64,000 bases of DNA from Pontibacter pudoricolor. Lineage in GTDB: Bacteria; Bacteroidota; Bacteroidia; Cytophagales; Hymenobacteraceae. The stretch lies in NCBI RefSeq assembly GCF_010092985.1, contig NZ_CP048106.1:3348001-3412000 (forward strand), written 5' to 3'. A model generated the notes under the pieces. It ran no database searches. It was given only the letters and a program-made list of their open reading frames with translations, and was not told where the DNA came from. A program made the position numbers and the translations under genes. Positions 35,697 to 43,978 of the stretch are shown piece after piece. Numbering within the stretch: position 1 is the first letter of the stretch; every line of letters begins with the position of its first letter.

Positions 35697-36008
35697 ATGA
35701 ATAAGAACGTAATAGCAGTTTGTGCCGCAATTTGCGGTTTATTTATGGCTTCGTGCGATACTCCGAAAGACCTTAGACCAGGTGAAAAAGTATCAACAGA
35801 CTATGTGGAGCCAGGTACCCGCAAAACTTTTAATGTATCGGATGCAGGTCTTGACGGTGAAGCTGCACATGGCAAAGCTACACATGAAGAAGTAATGCCG
35901 AACCACGATGCAGGTGCAAATAGCATCCAGCCGGGCGACAGCATTAACGAAGCTGCTGAAACAAACACTGCTGCCGGGGCTGTACAGCCAGGTGCTAAAA
36001 AACAGTAA
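35697..36008 (+). CDS. Small predicted lipoprotein
   Basis: This 103-residue protein has a signal peptide with a lipobox (LFMASC, Cys20). The mature part is hydrophilic and Ala/Gly/Asn-rich, probably disordered, with no recognised domain. It is followed directly by a strong terminator and is likely a single-gene unit. The function is unknown; the composition resembles stress-inducible small lipoproteins. Confidence 0.7.
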   Translation: MNKNVIAVCAAICGLFMASCDTPKDLRPGEKVSTDYVEPGTRKTFNVSDAGLDGEAAHGKATHEEVMPNHDAGANSIQPGDSINEAAETNTAAGAVQPGAKKQ

Positions 36009-36032
36009 GCTTAACAGAGTTGATCATAGAAA

Positions 36033-36070
36033 AAAAGCCTGCCGTTCTTATGTAGCGGCAGGCTTTTCTT
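36033..36070 (+). terminator. Terminator of the small lipoprotein gene
   Basis: The arms AAAAGCCTGCCG (36033-36044) and CGGCAGGCTTTT (36056-36067) form a 12-bp perfect stem with an 11-base loop and T-run. Confidence 0.92.
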
Positions 36071-36148
36071 ATGGCTTTTAAACTATAGTTGCGCGTAGTA
36101 GTACCTTGCCTGTAGTTATCCGTATACCCACGATCAGATATTTTAGCC

Positions 36149-36156
36149 TATATTTG
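36149..36156 (+). promoter_or_regulatory. -7 promoter element upstream of a methyltransferase
   Basis: TATATTTG matches TAnnTTTG and is 30 bp upstream of the ATG at 36186. No clear -33 TTG is seen. An AACTATA word lies in the leader. Confidence 0.45.
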
Positions 36157-36185
36157 TACCTCAATTGCAACTATAATAAACTGCG

Positions 36186-36923
36186 ATGACTCAACCGGAA
36201 CAAGAGTGGTTCAGTACCTGGTTCGACTCTCCTTACTACCATATATTATACAATAACCGCGACGAGCAGGAAGCAGAGCAGTTTATGGATAAGTTGCTTA
36301 CCCACCTGCATCCCAAACCGCACGAAAAGATACTGGACCTTGCCTGTGGTAAAGGCCGTCACTCGGTATACCTGAACCAGAAAGGCTACGACGTAACTGG
36401 TATAGACCTTTCTGCGCAGAGCATTGATTACGCCAAACAGTTCGAGAACAAGCGCCTACATTTTGCCGTGCACGACATGCGCGAAGTATACCAGCCTGAA
36501 GAATTTGATTTTATTCTGAACCTGTTTACCAGCTTCGGCTATTTCGAGAACGAGACTGAGAATGTGGTAGCACTATGTGCCGTAGCTAAATCGCTGAAAC
36601 ACGGTGGCAAGCTGGTTATCGATTTTATGAACACCGACCTGACCATTGCCAACCTGGTAGCGGAAGAGAAGAAAGAAGTAGATGGCATTGAATTTCATAT
36701 CCACAGGGGCGTTGAGAATGGCTTTATAGTTAAAACGATCCGGTTCTCAGATGATGGCGAAGATTACTGTTTTGAAGAAAGAGTGCGCGCTCTGCGCCAG
36801 AATGATTTTTTAGAGTATTTCGGGATGGCTCAACTACGCCTGGCAGAAGTATTCGGTGACTACGACCTGCGTCCTTTCAAGCCGGAAAGCAGCGAACGTA
36901 TGATTTTTGTTCTTAAGAAATAA
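36186..36923 (+). CDS. Class I SAM-dependent methyltransferase
   Basis: This 245-residue cytoplasmic enzyme has motif I ILDLACGKGRHSVYL near residues 48-62, then GIDLSAQSIDYA (motif II) and NLFTSFGYFENETENV. The pattern HGGKLVIDFMN follows. This layout is typical of small-molecule methyltransferases of the UbiE-like or cyclopropane class. The substrate is not determined. It is followed 9 bp later by a ZIP transporter gene, suggesting a transcription unit. Confidence 0.88.
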   Translation: MTQPEQEWFSTWFDSPYYHILYNNRDEQEAEQFMDKLLTHLHPKPHEKILDLACGKGRHSVYLNQKGYDVTGIDLSAQSIDYAKQFENKRLHFAVHDMREVYQPEEFDFILNLFTSFGYFENETENVVALCAVAKSLKHGGKLVIDFMNTDLTIANLVAEEKKEVDGIEFHIHRGVENGFIVKTIRFSDDGEDYCFEERVRALRQNDFLEYFGMAQLRLAEVFGDYDLRPFKPESSERMIFVLKK

Positions 36924-36932
36924 GCGCCCCGC

Positions 36933-37685
36933 ATGTTTATAGCCATTCTGGTCCTGTTTTTTACAGTAGTGTTGTCGGGTTTCCTGGTTAAGCTGTTTCC
37001 GCCGGATAATGTGCGCTGGCTTAAAATGGCGCTGGCCTTTAGCGGAGCTTACCTGTTTACCATAACTATCACACACCTGCTGCCCGATGTACTGCTGAGC
37101 AACAAAGAGCCACACGTAGTTGGTTACTGGGTGCTGGCCGGTTTCTTTCTGCAGCTTATTCTGGAGCTTTTTTCGCATGGCGTAGAGCACGGCCACATGC
37201 ACACGCATGCCCATGATCACGACACCGATACTATTCCGTTCCTGTTGCTGGGGTCTTTGTTTGTGCATTCTTTTTTAGAAGGAAGCATACTGGTAGATCA
37301 GGATTACAGAGATGTAGGCCATATGCACCACCAGGGCAGCTTTTATTCTGTTTTGTTGGGTGTAGCACTGCACCACGTGCCGGCAGCTTTTGCGTTAATG
37401 TCGGTGTTGTTGTCGCGGTTAAAGAATTTTAGAAAGGCCTTTGCCTGGCTGCTGGTATTTGCCATTGGCTCGCCGCTGGGTATTCTGGTAAGCAACTCGC
37501 TACTCGCGCACGAGCCGCCGGGCGGAATGATTTATACTGCACTTACAGGATTAGTTGCCGGTAACTTCCTTCACATTTCCACCACAATCCTTTTTGAGAC
37601 CAGCCCTGAACATAGCTTTAACCGTAACAAACTTATAGCCACGCTACTTGGCTTGGTACTGGCACTGCTTTCAGATTTTATTTAA
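36933..37685 (+). CDS. ZIP-family divalent metal transporter
   Basis: This 250-residue inner-membrane protein has about eight hydrophobic segments. A His-rich loop (HGVEHGHMHTHAHDHD, residues 84-99) precedes the metal-coordinating helices with ALHHVPAAFALMSVLL. The pattern fits ZIP transporters that import Zn, Fe or Mn into the cytoplasm. The HH-P core is intact. It lies 9 bp after the methyltransferase gene. Substrate is inferred from family only. Confidence 0.9.
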   Translation: MFIAILVLFFTVVLSGFLVKLFPPDNVRWLKMALAFSGAYLFTITITHLLPDVLLSNKEPHVVGYWVLAGFFLQLILELFSHGVEHGHMHTHAHDHDTDTIPFLLLGSLFVHSFLEGSILVDQDYRDVGHMHHQGSFYSVLLGVALHHVPAAFALMSVLLSRLKNFRKAFAWLLVFAIGSPLGILVSNSLLAHEPPGGMIYTALTGLVAGNFLHISTTILFETSPEHSFNRNKLIATLLGLVLALLSDFI

Positions 37686-37705
37686 AGCTTATCTATAGCG
37701 CAGTA

Positions 37706-37725
37706 GCTATAGTTGAAACTATAGC
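37706..37725. repeat. Inverted AACTATAGC pair after the ZIP gene
   Basis: GCTATAGTT and AACTATAGC are separated by two bases, a 20-bp palindrome 20 bp downstream of the ZIP stop codon. It is an inverted pair of the iterated word without a T-run, so it is a weak terminator at best. Confidence 0.7.
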
Positions 37726-37765
37726 CGGGTTTGCGTAAGTTGATACCTTATAAAACAGATTCGCT

Positions 37766-38098
37766 ATGGCAGGCACCTCAGAAACAAAGCGCTATAGATC
37801 GCTTCAGGAATTTTATCCTTATTATCTTTCAGAGCATCAGCATACCACTTCGCGGGTGCTGCACTTCACTGGTACAGGCTTACTTCTTATAGTAGCTATA
37901 GTTGCTGTAAGTACAGGTAAATTTAGTTGGTTGCTGGTGGTGCCGGTAATTGGCTATGGTTTTGCGTGGGTAGGGCATTTCTTTTTTGAGCGTAACAAAC
38001 CAGCTACATTCAAATATCCTTTCTATAGCCTGGCGTCAGACTTTAAGCTTTTCTTTGATATACTACAGGGGAAAGAGGGCTTTAAGAGCCAGAAATAA
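37766..38098 (+). CDS. Mpo1-like/DUF962 membrane protein
   Basis: This 110-residue protein has the DUF962 (Mpo1-like) pattern: FYPYYLSEHQHTTSRVLHF in the N-terminus, two membrane helices (about 40-58 and 62-80), then the WVGHFFFERNKPATFKYPF motif. In yeast the homologue Mpo1 is a dioxygenase of fatty acid alpha-oxidation; the bacterial role is not established. The His residues of the two motifs could bind iron. It is a single gene followed by a convergent hypothetical gene. Confidence 0.88.
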   Translation: MAGTSETKRYRSLQEFYPYYLSEHQHTTSRVLHFTGTGLLLIVAIVAVSTGKFSWLLVVPVIGYGFAWVGHFFFERNKPATFKYPFYSLASDFKLFFDILQGKEGFKSQK

Positions 38099-38115
38099 TG
38101 CAGGGAACTGCGGAA

Positions 38116-38481
38116 TTAAATTACTGTAGAAAGAAGCGTGGCAACCAGCGCTTTAACCGTGTTCATCAGTGCAGGGGCAATATTGTCCTCACTCTCATCT
38201 TCAGGGGTGAAAGCTTCTTTAAAGTAAGCTAAAGGGCTATCCAGAACCTCAGCATCCAGCACAGATTTATCTTTAACCCGTGTGGTAGATGACTTGGCCT
38301 TAGCTTTTGCAACAGACTTATTGCCAGAAGTGTCGTTATCTACAGTTGCAGTAGTGTTTTGCGTAGTAGTAGCGGTGTCATTATTTGCAAGCACATCAGG
38401 GCATGGCATCGACAGCAGCATAATTACTATAGCTGCAGCGAAGATGAACTGTAAATGTTGGCACGCATTTCTCACACCCAA
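38116..38481 (-). CDS. Exported hypothetical protein, Thr/Lys-rich
   Basis: This protein of up to 121 residues has a putative signal peptide (residues 10-30, FIFAAAIVIMLLSMPCPDVL). A low-complexity Thr/Asn/Lys stretch (NDTATTTQNTTATV and SVAKAKAKSSTTRVKDK) follows, then a short acidic segment. The first in-frame start is TTG; a GTG two codons later is possible. No family is recognised and the start is uncertain. It is convergent with the Mpo1-like gene. Confidence 0.55.
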   Translation of the reverse strand: MGVRNACQHLQFIFAAAIVIMLLSMPCPDVLANNDTATTTQNTTATVDNDTSGNKSVAKAKAKSSTTRVKDKSVLDAEVLDSPLAYFKEAFTPEDESEDNIAPALMNTVKALVATLLSTVI

Positions 38482-38593
38482 AAGTATATTTTTATTCTCT
38501 TATTTGCAACTGCTTGATTGTATATTTTAGAGAATGATTGTTTTTTTACTGTTAACGGCGGTGATAGTTAAGTAAGTATAGCTAAATGCCTAT

Positions 38594-39013
38594 TTATTTT
38601 TTCGTAGCTGATCTGATCACTTTCACTTTTACCGGTGCTACTCCGGAATCTATCATGCCTACGCGCCTGGCTGCCGCCCCCGATAGGTCAACTATACGGC
38701 CCTGCACAAACGGGCCACGATCTGTTATTTTAACCTTCACAGATTTATTGGTAGCCAGGTTGGTAACTTTTACTTTGGTTCCGAATGGTAGCTTTTTATG
38801 AGCTGCAGTCAGCTTGCCATGGCGGTAAGGTTCTCCGTTTGCCATTTTGCGGCCCTGCAGCTTACGGCTATAGTAGGATGCCTTTCCTTCTTCGGTGTAG
38901 CCTTTCTGGCCAAAGTTAGCCTTGCTACTTGCACAGGAGGCAAGGCTCAGGCACACCGCAACTATAAGCAAATAAGTATAAACAGCCTGTAAGCGTGTAT
39001 TTCTGAAAAGCAT
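38594..39013 (-). CDS. RlpA-family septal ring lytic transglycosylase
   Basis: This 139-residue lipoprotein has a signal peptide with a lipobox (LSLASC, Cys27). Its main domain is the double-psi beta-barrel of RlpA: KASYYSRKLQGRKMANGEPY at about residues 43-62 and KVKITDRGPFVQGRIVDLS at about 92-110, with the catalytic-type Asp in DRGPF. RlpA acts on septal peptidoglycan denuded of peptides. The C-terminal SPOR domain of classical RlpA is absent, as in the short family members. It probably works at the cell envelope. Confidence 0.93.
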   Translation of the reverse strand: MLFRNTRLQAVYTYLLIVAVCLSLASCASSKANFGQKGYTEEGKASYYSRKLQGRKMANGEPYRHGKLTAAHKKLPFGTKVKVTNLATNKSVKVKITDRGPFVQGRIVDLSGAAARRVGMIDSGVAPVKVKVIRSATKK

Positions 39014-39018
39014 AGGAC

Positions 39019-39729
39019 TTAAGCAGGTATGGAAGCCGGTGTATGGGCTAAAAATAAATTAATTTCCTGGGCAAGGCGACTGACAGCTATAGTTTCTAAC
39101 GGATGTTTGGTAGCAGGTAAAACAAGGAGACGACCATTTGGCAGGTTGCGGTAAGCCGCTATAGTTTCCTCTAATGATACCATCGTATCCTGGTCGCCAA
39201 CAGCAACCTGTACCGGCAGCTGTAGTTGCGCAAGTATATCCGGGGTAAGTACAGGCTGCTTGCCAAGTTGCTGCATCATAGCTGCTGTTTTATGCATTAC
39301 CTGCTCCCAGAGCTGCGGCGCATGGTGTTGGGCAAGCATAGCAGCAAATTGCGGTACTTTCTCCTTTATCTTGTCCGGGTTCAGCATTTTAACTTCTTTG
39401 GCAGCTGTTTCCTCAGACCACGCAAATTTTGTAGCCAGTGTAAAAACACTTTTAATAAGACCGGGGTATTGCTGCGCAAGGTACAAACCAACATAACCAC
39501 CCATACTATAGCCAAAGATATGTACCTGCTCCAGTTGCCGGTCCCGCATAAAATCCACTACATTCTGCGCAAACAATTCTATACTATAACCCTGCTCTAA
39601 TAGTGCATTGCCGCCATGGCCAGCAAAATTCAGGGTATAAACGTTATAGCTCTCTGCCAGCGCCTGCTTCAGTGGCTCCAGCATAGTGGCGGCGCCAAGG
39701 GCTCCGTGCAACAATAATAGGTTCTCCAC
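39019..39729 (-). CDS. Alpha/beta hydrolase
   Basis: This 236-residue protein has the alpha/beta hydrolase fold with the oxyanion motif LLLLHGALGAATML at the start and the nucleophile elbow FGYSMGGYVGLYLA (Ser near residue 75). The acid (near GDQDTMV, about 193) and the His (KHPLET, about 213) complete the triad. The start codon is GTG. The substrate is unknown; carboxylesterase or MenH-like roles are possible. It lies 6 bp from the RlpA gene on the same strand. Confidence 0.85.
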   Translation of the reverse strand: MENLLLLHGALGAATMLEPLKQALAESYNVYTLNFAGHGGNALLEQGYSIELFAQNVVDFMRDRQLEQVHIFGYSMGGYVGLYLAQQYPGLIKSVFTLATKFAWSEETAAKEVKMLNPDKIKEKVPQFAAMLAQHHAPQLWEQVMHKTAAMMQQLGKQPVLTPDILAQLQLPVQVAVGDQDTMVSLEETIAAYRNLPNGRLLVLPATKHPLETIAVSRLAQEINLFLAHTPASIPA

Positions 39730-39772
39730 AGGTTTTATAGTTGGCTTATAGTTAAAAGCTGAAAACTACTTT

Positions 39773-40498
39773 TTATTGTTTAACCTGGTAGTTATATACC
39801 TGAACCGCCTGGGTCAGCTTATCTTTCTGGAACAGGTTAAAAACCAGCTGCGCTCCTAACACCCCTGCGCCAGCATACAGCACCGGCGACAGGTTTACCG
39901 AACCATCGGCAGTGCGCTGGGAGTTTGCTACACCCAGTGCCATCAGGCCGGCACCTACAATGGTAACGCCGGTACCTATAATTCGTTCGCGCCTGTATTT
40001 TTGCAGTAACGTTAAGCTGGCTGCATTATCGCTGAGAGCCTGCTCCAGGTTTTCCTGGTTAAAGTGGTACAAAGGGCCGCCATCCTTAGAGAAGTAATAA
40101 ATGCGCTTGCGGCTCGTACGCGGCATACCATACCCGTAGCCGTAACCATAAGGCGAGTAGCCATAGTTATCGTAAGTGGTGCGCGATGTATAGAACTTTT
40201 CGATGCGAGGCCCTTCCAGTATGCGCTTGGCAAAAGCTTCGGAGCTGTTGCCGGGCTCTACCCGTGCATAATAGCCGTCTTCGTTCTGGAAAACGCTTAT
40301 CATGGCAGGGCTGTACCGTAACGAGTCATCGAGCAAAAAGTAATTCGACTTAAATAACGGCGATTTGAGCTGTATCTTCCGGGCCTGCACCACTTGTCCG
40401 TCCTGCAGTTTTATAAAGTACGGTTTTGTGTTCTGTGCAACGGCATTTAAGCCAGCTATAAGGCAAAGTAAAAGCAGCAGGCAAAATTGTTTTTTCAT
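39773..40498 (-). CDS. Exported hypothetical protein with C-terminal hydrophobic pair
   Basis: This 241-residue protein has a signal peptide (MKKQFCLLLLLCLIAGLNAV, cleavage near AVAQ at residue 22). A beta-rich domain spans about 25-115, then a Tyr/Gly-rich patch (YGYSPYGYGYGYG). Two hydrophobic stretches near 175-190 and 205-220 may be membrane segments or part of a glycine-zipper. No named family is recognised. The protein likely resides in the periplasm or outer membrane. Confidence 0.68.
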   Translation of the reverse strand: MKKQFCLLLLLCLIAGLNAVAQNTKPYFIKLQDGQVVQARKIQLKSPLFKSNYFLLDDSLRYSPAMISVFQNEDGYYARVEPGNSSEAFAKRILEGPRIEKFYTSRTTYDNYGYSPYGYGYGYGMPRTSRKRIYYFSKDGGPLYHFNQENLEQALSDNAASLTLLQKYRRERIIGTGVTIVGAGLMALGVANSQRTADGSVNLSPVLYAGAGVLGAQLVFNLFQKDKLTQAVQVYNYQVKQ

Positions 40499-40553
40499 GT
40501 GGATGCGCTGTAAACTATAACTACTAACGAATATATGCAGCTAAAGTATTGTA

Positions 40554-40862
40554 TTAGTTAAAAAGCAGGATCAGCATAACAGGTAAGCCAAGCAAACCCA
40601 GGTATACCCATTTCATAAGCTGAGGCCTGTATTTGTTAGGTACCATGTTGCTTACAACCATAACGGCTATCAGCATGCATAGCAGGTATAAAAGTATAAA
40701 AACCACCGCTTTTACCCAATTTGGAACCACGGTATTCTCTTCCTGCACCTGGTTGCTTTCGCCGAGCCCGGATAGCAAATAGCTCAGACCCAGGTACACC
40801 ACCACCTCAAACAGAATAAAGTAAAACAGCCATATCCAGAAACTAAACTTACTTCGTTCCAT
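40554..40862 (-). CDS. Small three-helix membrane protein
   Basis: This 102-residue protein has three hydrophobic helices at about residues 9-30, 49-70 and 82-101. No conserved catalytic motif is visible. Its ATG shares one base with the stop of the GNAT gene (TAATG), so translation is coupled. The function is unknown. Confidence 0.68.
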   Translation of the reverse strand: MERSKFSFWIWLFYFILFEVVVYLGLSYLLSGLGESNQVQEENTVVPNWVKAVVFILLYLLCMLIAVMVVSNMVPNKYRPQLMKWVYLGLLGLPVMLILLFN

Positions 40863-41290
40863 TACAATGTTTTATAAAAGTGATAGCTCTTAATATGAAA
40901 TCCTTCCCGGAAATAGAACCGGTGTGCTGCATTGTTTGAAGTATAAGCGTCCAGCATAATGGTCTGGCAGTTCTCATCTATAGCTAGCTGGTGCATCCAG
41001 TCCACTAAGCGCTTGCCCAGCTCCTGCGATCGGTAAGCCGCATCAACTATAAAGTTATCTATCTCCAGGTATTTGCCGCTGTATAGTTTTGTGTTGATCC
41101 AGAAACCAGACAGGCCCAGGCATTTCTCATCGTTAAATATAGCAACCATACGGTACCCGTTCGGAAGCATCTGGTTGAGCAGCTCTTTGTATTGTGTCGC
41201 CTCCATAGCCGGGTTAAGTTGCTGAATTAAGGCATGCTGCTCCAGCATGTCAGGCAGGGTAGTGAGCTCTCTGATAATAAAGCTGGACAT
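40862..41290 (-). CDS. GNAT-family N-acetyltransferase
   Basis: This 142-residue enzyme belongs to the GNAT superfamily of acetyl-CoA dependent acetyltransferases. The acetyl-CoA loop appears as DAAYRSQELGKRLVDWMHQLA near residues 84-104, then the C-terminal NAAHRFYFREGFHIKSYHF. The acceptor is unknown and could be a protein N-terminus or small molecule. It couples translationally to the downstream membrane protein gene. Confidence 0.88.
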   Translation of the reverse strand: MSSFIIRELTTLPDMLEQHALIQQLNPAMEATQYKELLNQMLPNGYRMVAIFNDEKCLGLSGFWINTKLYSGKYLEIDNFIVDAAYRSQELGKRLVDWMHQLAIDENCQTIMLDAYTSNNAAHRFYFREGFHIKSYHFYKTL

Positions 41291-41451
41291 AAGAGATCTG
41301 ATCTGAAAATTTACCAGTTTAAAGGCACTTGCTAAGCTATAAAAATTCCTGAAATAGCCGGAACATCCTAATATAGTTAATTTTAGCTGTTTACTGTATT
41401 GTCCTCAATTGTATAATTATTTAGAGGAATGCATGGCATAACCTTTAGATT

Positions 41452-41733
41452 TTGAAACAATATACCCTATACTATCCGTTTAGAATACCAGAAGATAGTA
41501 GGGATATGAGATTACTGAGGAATATTGAATTAGATAAATATAATTTTATTGGAAATAATAGTAAGCGTAAAATCTATAGTATAGGCTATGAAGATCTTAC
41601 GACACTTATTTATTACCAGGATGCTAAAAGCAAATTTACGTTGGTAGTTGCTAAGAACGACGACCCGCCGTTAATTCTGGAAAAGAAAATATCCAGAGCA
41701 GAAGCGTTCAGACTAATGAACACCCGGCCATAA
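41452..41733 (+). CDS. AT-rich hypothetical protein of 93 residues
   Basis: This protein starts at TTG 41452 and has a Tyr/Lys-rich, soluble sequence (YTLYYPFRIPEDSRDMRLLR) with no recognised family. The gene is more AT-rich than its neighbours, which may indicate foreign origin or relaxed selection. A strong terminator follows immediately. Coding is supported by the terminator and by a uniform protein-like composition. Confidence 0.6.
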   Translation: MKQYTLYYPFRIPEDSRDMRLLRNIELDKYNFIGNNSKRKIYSIGYEDLTTLIYYQDAKSKFTLVVAKNDDPPLILEKKISRAEAFRLMNTRP

Positions 41734-41748
41734 GTGCCGGGTTTTTTT
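41723..41748 (+). terminator. Terminator of the 93-residue gene
   Basis: The arms CCCGGC (41723-41728) and GCCGGG (41736-41741) are followed by TTTTTTT. The stop codon TAA is inside the loop. Confidence 0.85.
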
Positions 41749-41832
41749 ATGCCTTCCTGTTTTGTTCCCTTTCGTTTTTAGCACCTCCACCTATAGTTTA
41801 AAATCCATTCACTGTTTATTTTGTACAGTACC

Positions 41833-41863
41833 TTGCGTTGCATAGTAGTGTGTTATATATTTG
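41833..41863 (+). promoter_or_regulatory. Promoter of the serine hydrolase gene
   Basis: TTG at 41833-41835 and TATATTTG at 41856-41863 are 20 bp apart, matching the Bacteroidota promoter. Because it lies inside the upstream extension of the open frame, it supports the later start at 41908. Confidence 0.7.
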
Positions 41864-41907
41864 CATCAGCTTCTATAGATAAGAAGAATAACGCGCAAAA
41901 TAAAACT

Positions 41908-43284
41908 ATGAAAAAAAGTATCATGAACAGCATGTTTGTAGCAAAACAAGTGGCTGTCGCTATTGCAGTTACAGTAGCATTTAGTGTAAGTAATGCCTAC
42001 GCACAGGTACAGAAAGAGGTGACGGGCAAGCTAGACGGGTACCTGGGCGCACACTTGGCCCAAGGCACTTTTAGCGGCACAGTAACAGTAACCGAGCACG
42101 GAAAGACTATTTACAGCCGGGGCTTCGGGATGGCCAACTATGAAAAACAGTTACCTAACGGTGCTGATGTAAAGTACAGGCTCGGCTCTATCTCAAAGTC
42201 TTTTACAGCGGTACTGGTCATGCAGCTACAGGAGCAGGGCAAGCTTAATGTGCAGGATAAAGTAAGCAAATGCCTCCCCGATTTCCCGAACGGCGATAAG
42301 ATCACACTGCATCACCTGCTATCCAGCACAGCAGGCCTGCCGGACTTTGTTAATTTCTGGAAAGGTGTAAATACCACACCAGCTACCATACCAGATATAC
42401 TGGCGCTGGTAAAAGACAAACCCCTGGAGTTTGAGCCCGGCAGTAAATGGAAGTACAGCAGCACCGGCTATGTTGTATTGGCGCAGGTAATTGAACAGGT
42501 AACAGGCAAGCCTTACGAAAAGGTATTGGCCCGACAGATACTAAAGCCACTTAAAATGCAAAGCACAGGGGTTGAGTTAAGCGAACCGGTGAAGGGGCTG
42601 GCCTTAGGTTACAACCACGACGGATTGGATCGCAAACCGGCAAGCCCGATAGATATGAGCTGGTGCAATGCCGCCGGGGCCATTTACAGTACCCCAACCG
42701 ATATGGCTAAGTTTGATGCTGGCCTGAAAGGAAACAAGCTGCTAAGTGATGCCTCTAAAAACCAGATGTTTACCCCGGTTATGAAAGGCTATGGCTATGG
42801 TTGGGTGATAGATTCTGTAGCGGGGCAGCAGCGTTTAAGTCATAGCGGTGCTATTAATGGTTTTAAAGCTAACTTTATACGGTTGCCAGAAAGCGGAATA
42901 GCGATCACTATCCTCAGTAACTATGAATCGCAGCAGGTAAACGGGCCAATCTCACGAGATGTAACAGCTATAGTGCTCGGCGAAAAATACCAGGTACCGG
43001 TAGTGCACACTCTAACACCCCTTTCTGATTCGCAGCTGGCAGCTTATGTGGGCGAGTACCAGGTGGCTCCGAAGATGAGCTTTAAAGTTACCTTACAAGA
43101 TGGGCAGCTTTTTGCCGAAGGACCGAATAATGACGTGTTTCAAATGTTTCCGGAAGCAGAAGATAAGTTCTTCCTGAAAGTTGCCCCTGCCCTGATCACG
43201 TTTGAAAGAGATGCAGAAGGAAAGATAGCTAAAATGTTGATGCACCATGGCGGCAGAACCATGCCCGCAGCCAGAATAAACTAA
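41908..43284 (+). CDS. Class C beta-lactamase-like serine hydrolase
   Basis: I take the start at the ATG at 41908 because a promoter lies upstream of it and a signal peptide follows (ending near AYAQ, residue 33). The 458-residue mature-type protein has the penicillin-binding fold with SxxK at Ser94-Lys97 (GSISKSFTA), Tyr183-Ser-Ser (KYSSTGY) and the third element HSG at 312-314. Such proteins are usually esterases, D-aminopeptidases or DD-peptidases rather than true beta-lactamases. A C-terminal lipocalin-like domain follows from about residue 370. It likely acts in the periplasm. Confidence 0.88.
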   Translation: MKKSIMNSMFVAKQVAVAIAVTVAFSVSNAYAQVQKEVTGKLDGYLGAHLAQGTFSGTVTVTEHGKTIYSRGFGMANYEKQLPNGADVKYRLGSISKSFTAVLVMQLQEQGKLNVQDKVSKCLPDFPNGDKITLHHLLSSTAGLPDFVNFWKGVNTTPATIPDILALVKDKPLEFEPGSKWKYSSTGYVVLAQVIEQVTGKPYEKVLARQILKPLKMQSTGVELSEPVKGLALGYNHDGLDRKPASPIDMSWCNAAGAIYSTPTDMAKFDAGLKGNKLLSDASKNQMFTPVMKGYGYGWVIDSVAGQQRLSHSGAINGFKANFIRLPESGIAITILSNYESQQVNGPISRDVTAIVLGEKYQVPVVHTLTPLSDSQLAAYVGEYQVAPKMSFKVTLQDGQLFAEGPNNDVFQMFPEAEDKFFLKVAPALITFERDAEGKIAKMLMHHGGRTMPAARIN

Positions 43285-43305
43285 CTATAACCAACTATAG
43301 ATCTT

Positions 43306-43335
43306 AAAAGCAGGGAGTAGTCTTCCTGCTTTTTT
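43306..43335 (+). terminator. Terminator of the serine hydrolase gene
   Basis: The arms AAAAGCAGG (43306-43314) and CCTGCTTTT (43325-43333) form a 9-bp stem with a T-run. Two AACTATA words precede it, right after the stop codon (43284-43299). Confidence 0.85.
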
Positions 43336-43356
43336 GCTTTGCCCGTAAGTTGCTAT

Positions 43357-43536
43357 ATGATCAGGAACAATAAATACTACACCATTGCTATAGTTGGGGC
43401 TATAATTACCTTTATGCTGCAGGTAGTGCTTATGGTTACTGTAGATCCTTATATAGCCGCTGTACTATCTCCTTTTTACCCTGTATGGGTAATTGTTTTC
43501 GTTATTGGCTGGCGCAAACAATATCCCCGCAGGTAA
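43357..43536 (+). CDS. Small two-helix membrane protein
   Basis: Starting at ATG 43357, this 59-residue protein has two hydrophobic helices (about 10-28 and 34-52) and a charged C-terminus (GWRKQYPRR). An upstream TTG in the same frame overlaps the terminator region and is less likely. The function is unknown. Confidence 0.6.
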   Translation: MIRNNKYYTIAIVGAIITFMLQVVLMVTVDPYIAAVLSPFYPVWVIVFVIGWRKQYPRR

Positions 43537-43660
43537 AGCTTTGTAATTATAAGTTGTTGCAGGCTAGTTGTTTAAATGAAACAATGCGGGATGATGGCAC
43601 TATTTTGGCTTTTCTGGAATTATAGTATAAAACCAAAGCCAAAGAAATCAAAGAGTGCCT

Positions 43661-43927
43661 ATGTCTGATCAGGAAATAATGACGGATGTTAATCATGTGC
43701 AGCACATGTTCCTGCACGTGGAAACCAGCGATGCTGTCTGCATCCTGAACGTAGCCGGACACCCATACCGGTTGCGTGAATTAATTTATATGATGATCAA
43801 TAACGGTTGCAGGATATCCCAGACCACAGCCGATCAGTACAACACGTTCCCCTATGACCAGGAAACAGTAGAAGTGCATGATTATATGACCTCTATTATT
43901 AAAGCGAAGTTTATAAAGCAACAGTAA
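43661..43927 (+). CDS. Hypothetical protein of 88 residues
   Basis: From the ATG at 43661 the protein is soluble, with motif VNHVQHMFLHVETSDAV in the first half and a helical C-terminus with basic residues. A GTG two codons earlier is an alternative start. No family is recognised. A 25-bp perfect inverted-repeat terminator follows at once, supporting a real gene end. Confidence 0.6.
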   Translation: MSDQEIMTDVNHVQHMFLHVETSDAVCILNVAGHPYRLRELIYMMINNGCRISQTTADQYNTFPYDQETVEVHDYMTSIIKAKFIKQQ

Positions 43928-43978
43928 CTATAAAAAAAGAAGGGCTGCTAAATTAGCAGCCCTTCTTTTTTTATAGTT
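43926..43978. terminator. Bidirectional terminator with 25-bp perfect stem
   Basis: The arms 43926-43950 and 43954-43978 are a perfect 25-bp inverted repeat with a 3-base loop. The outer ends are AACTATA and TATAGTT, so again the iterated word frames a terminator. It serves the convergent genes on both sides and overlaps the 3' end of the hsp20 gene. Confidence 0.95.
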
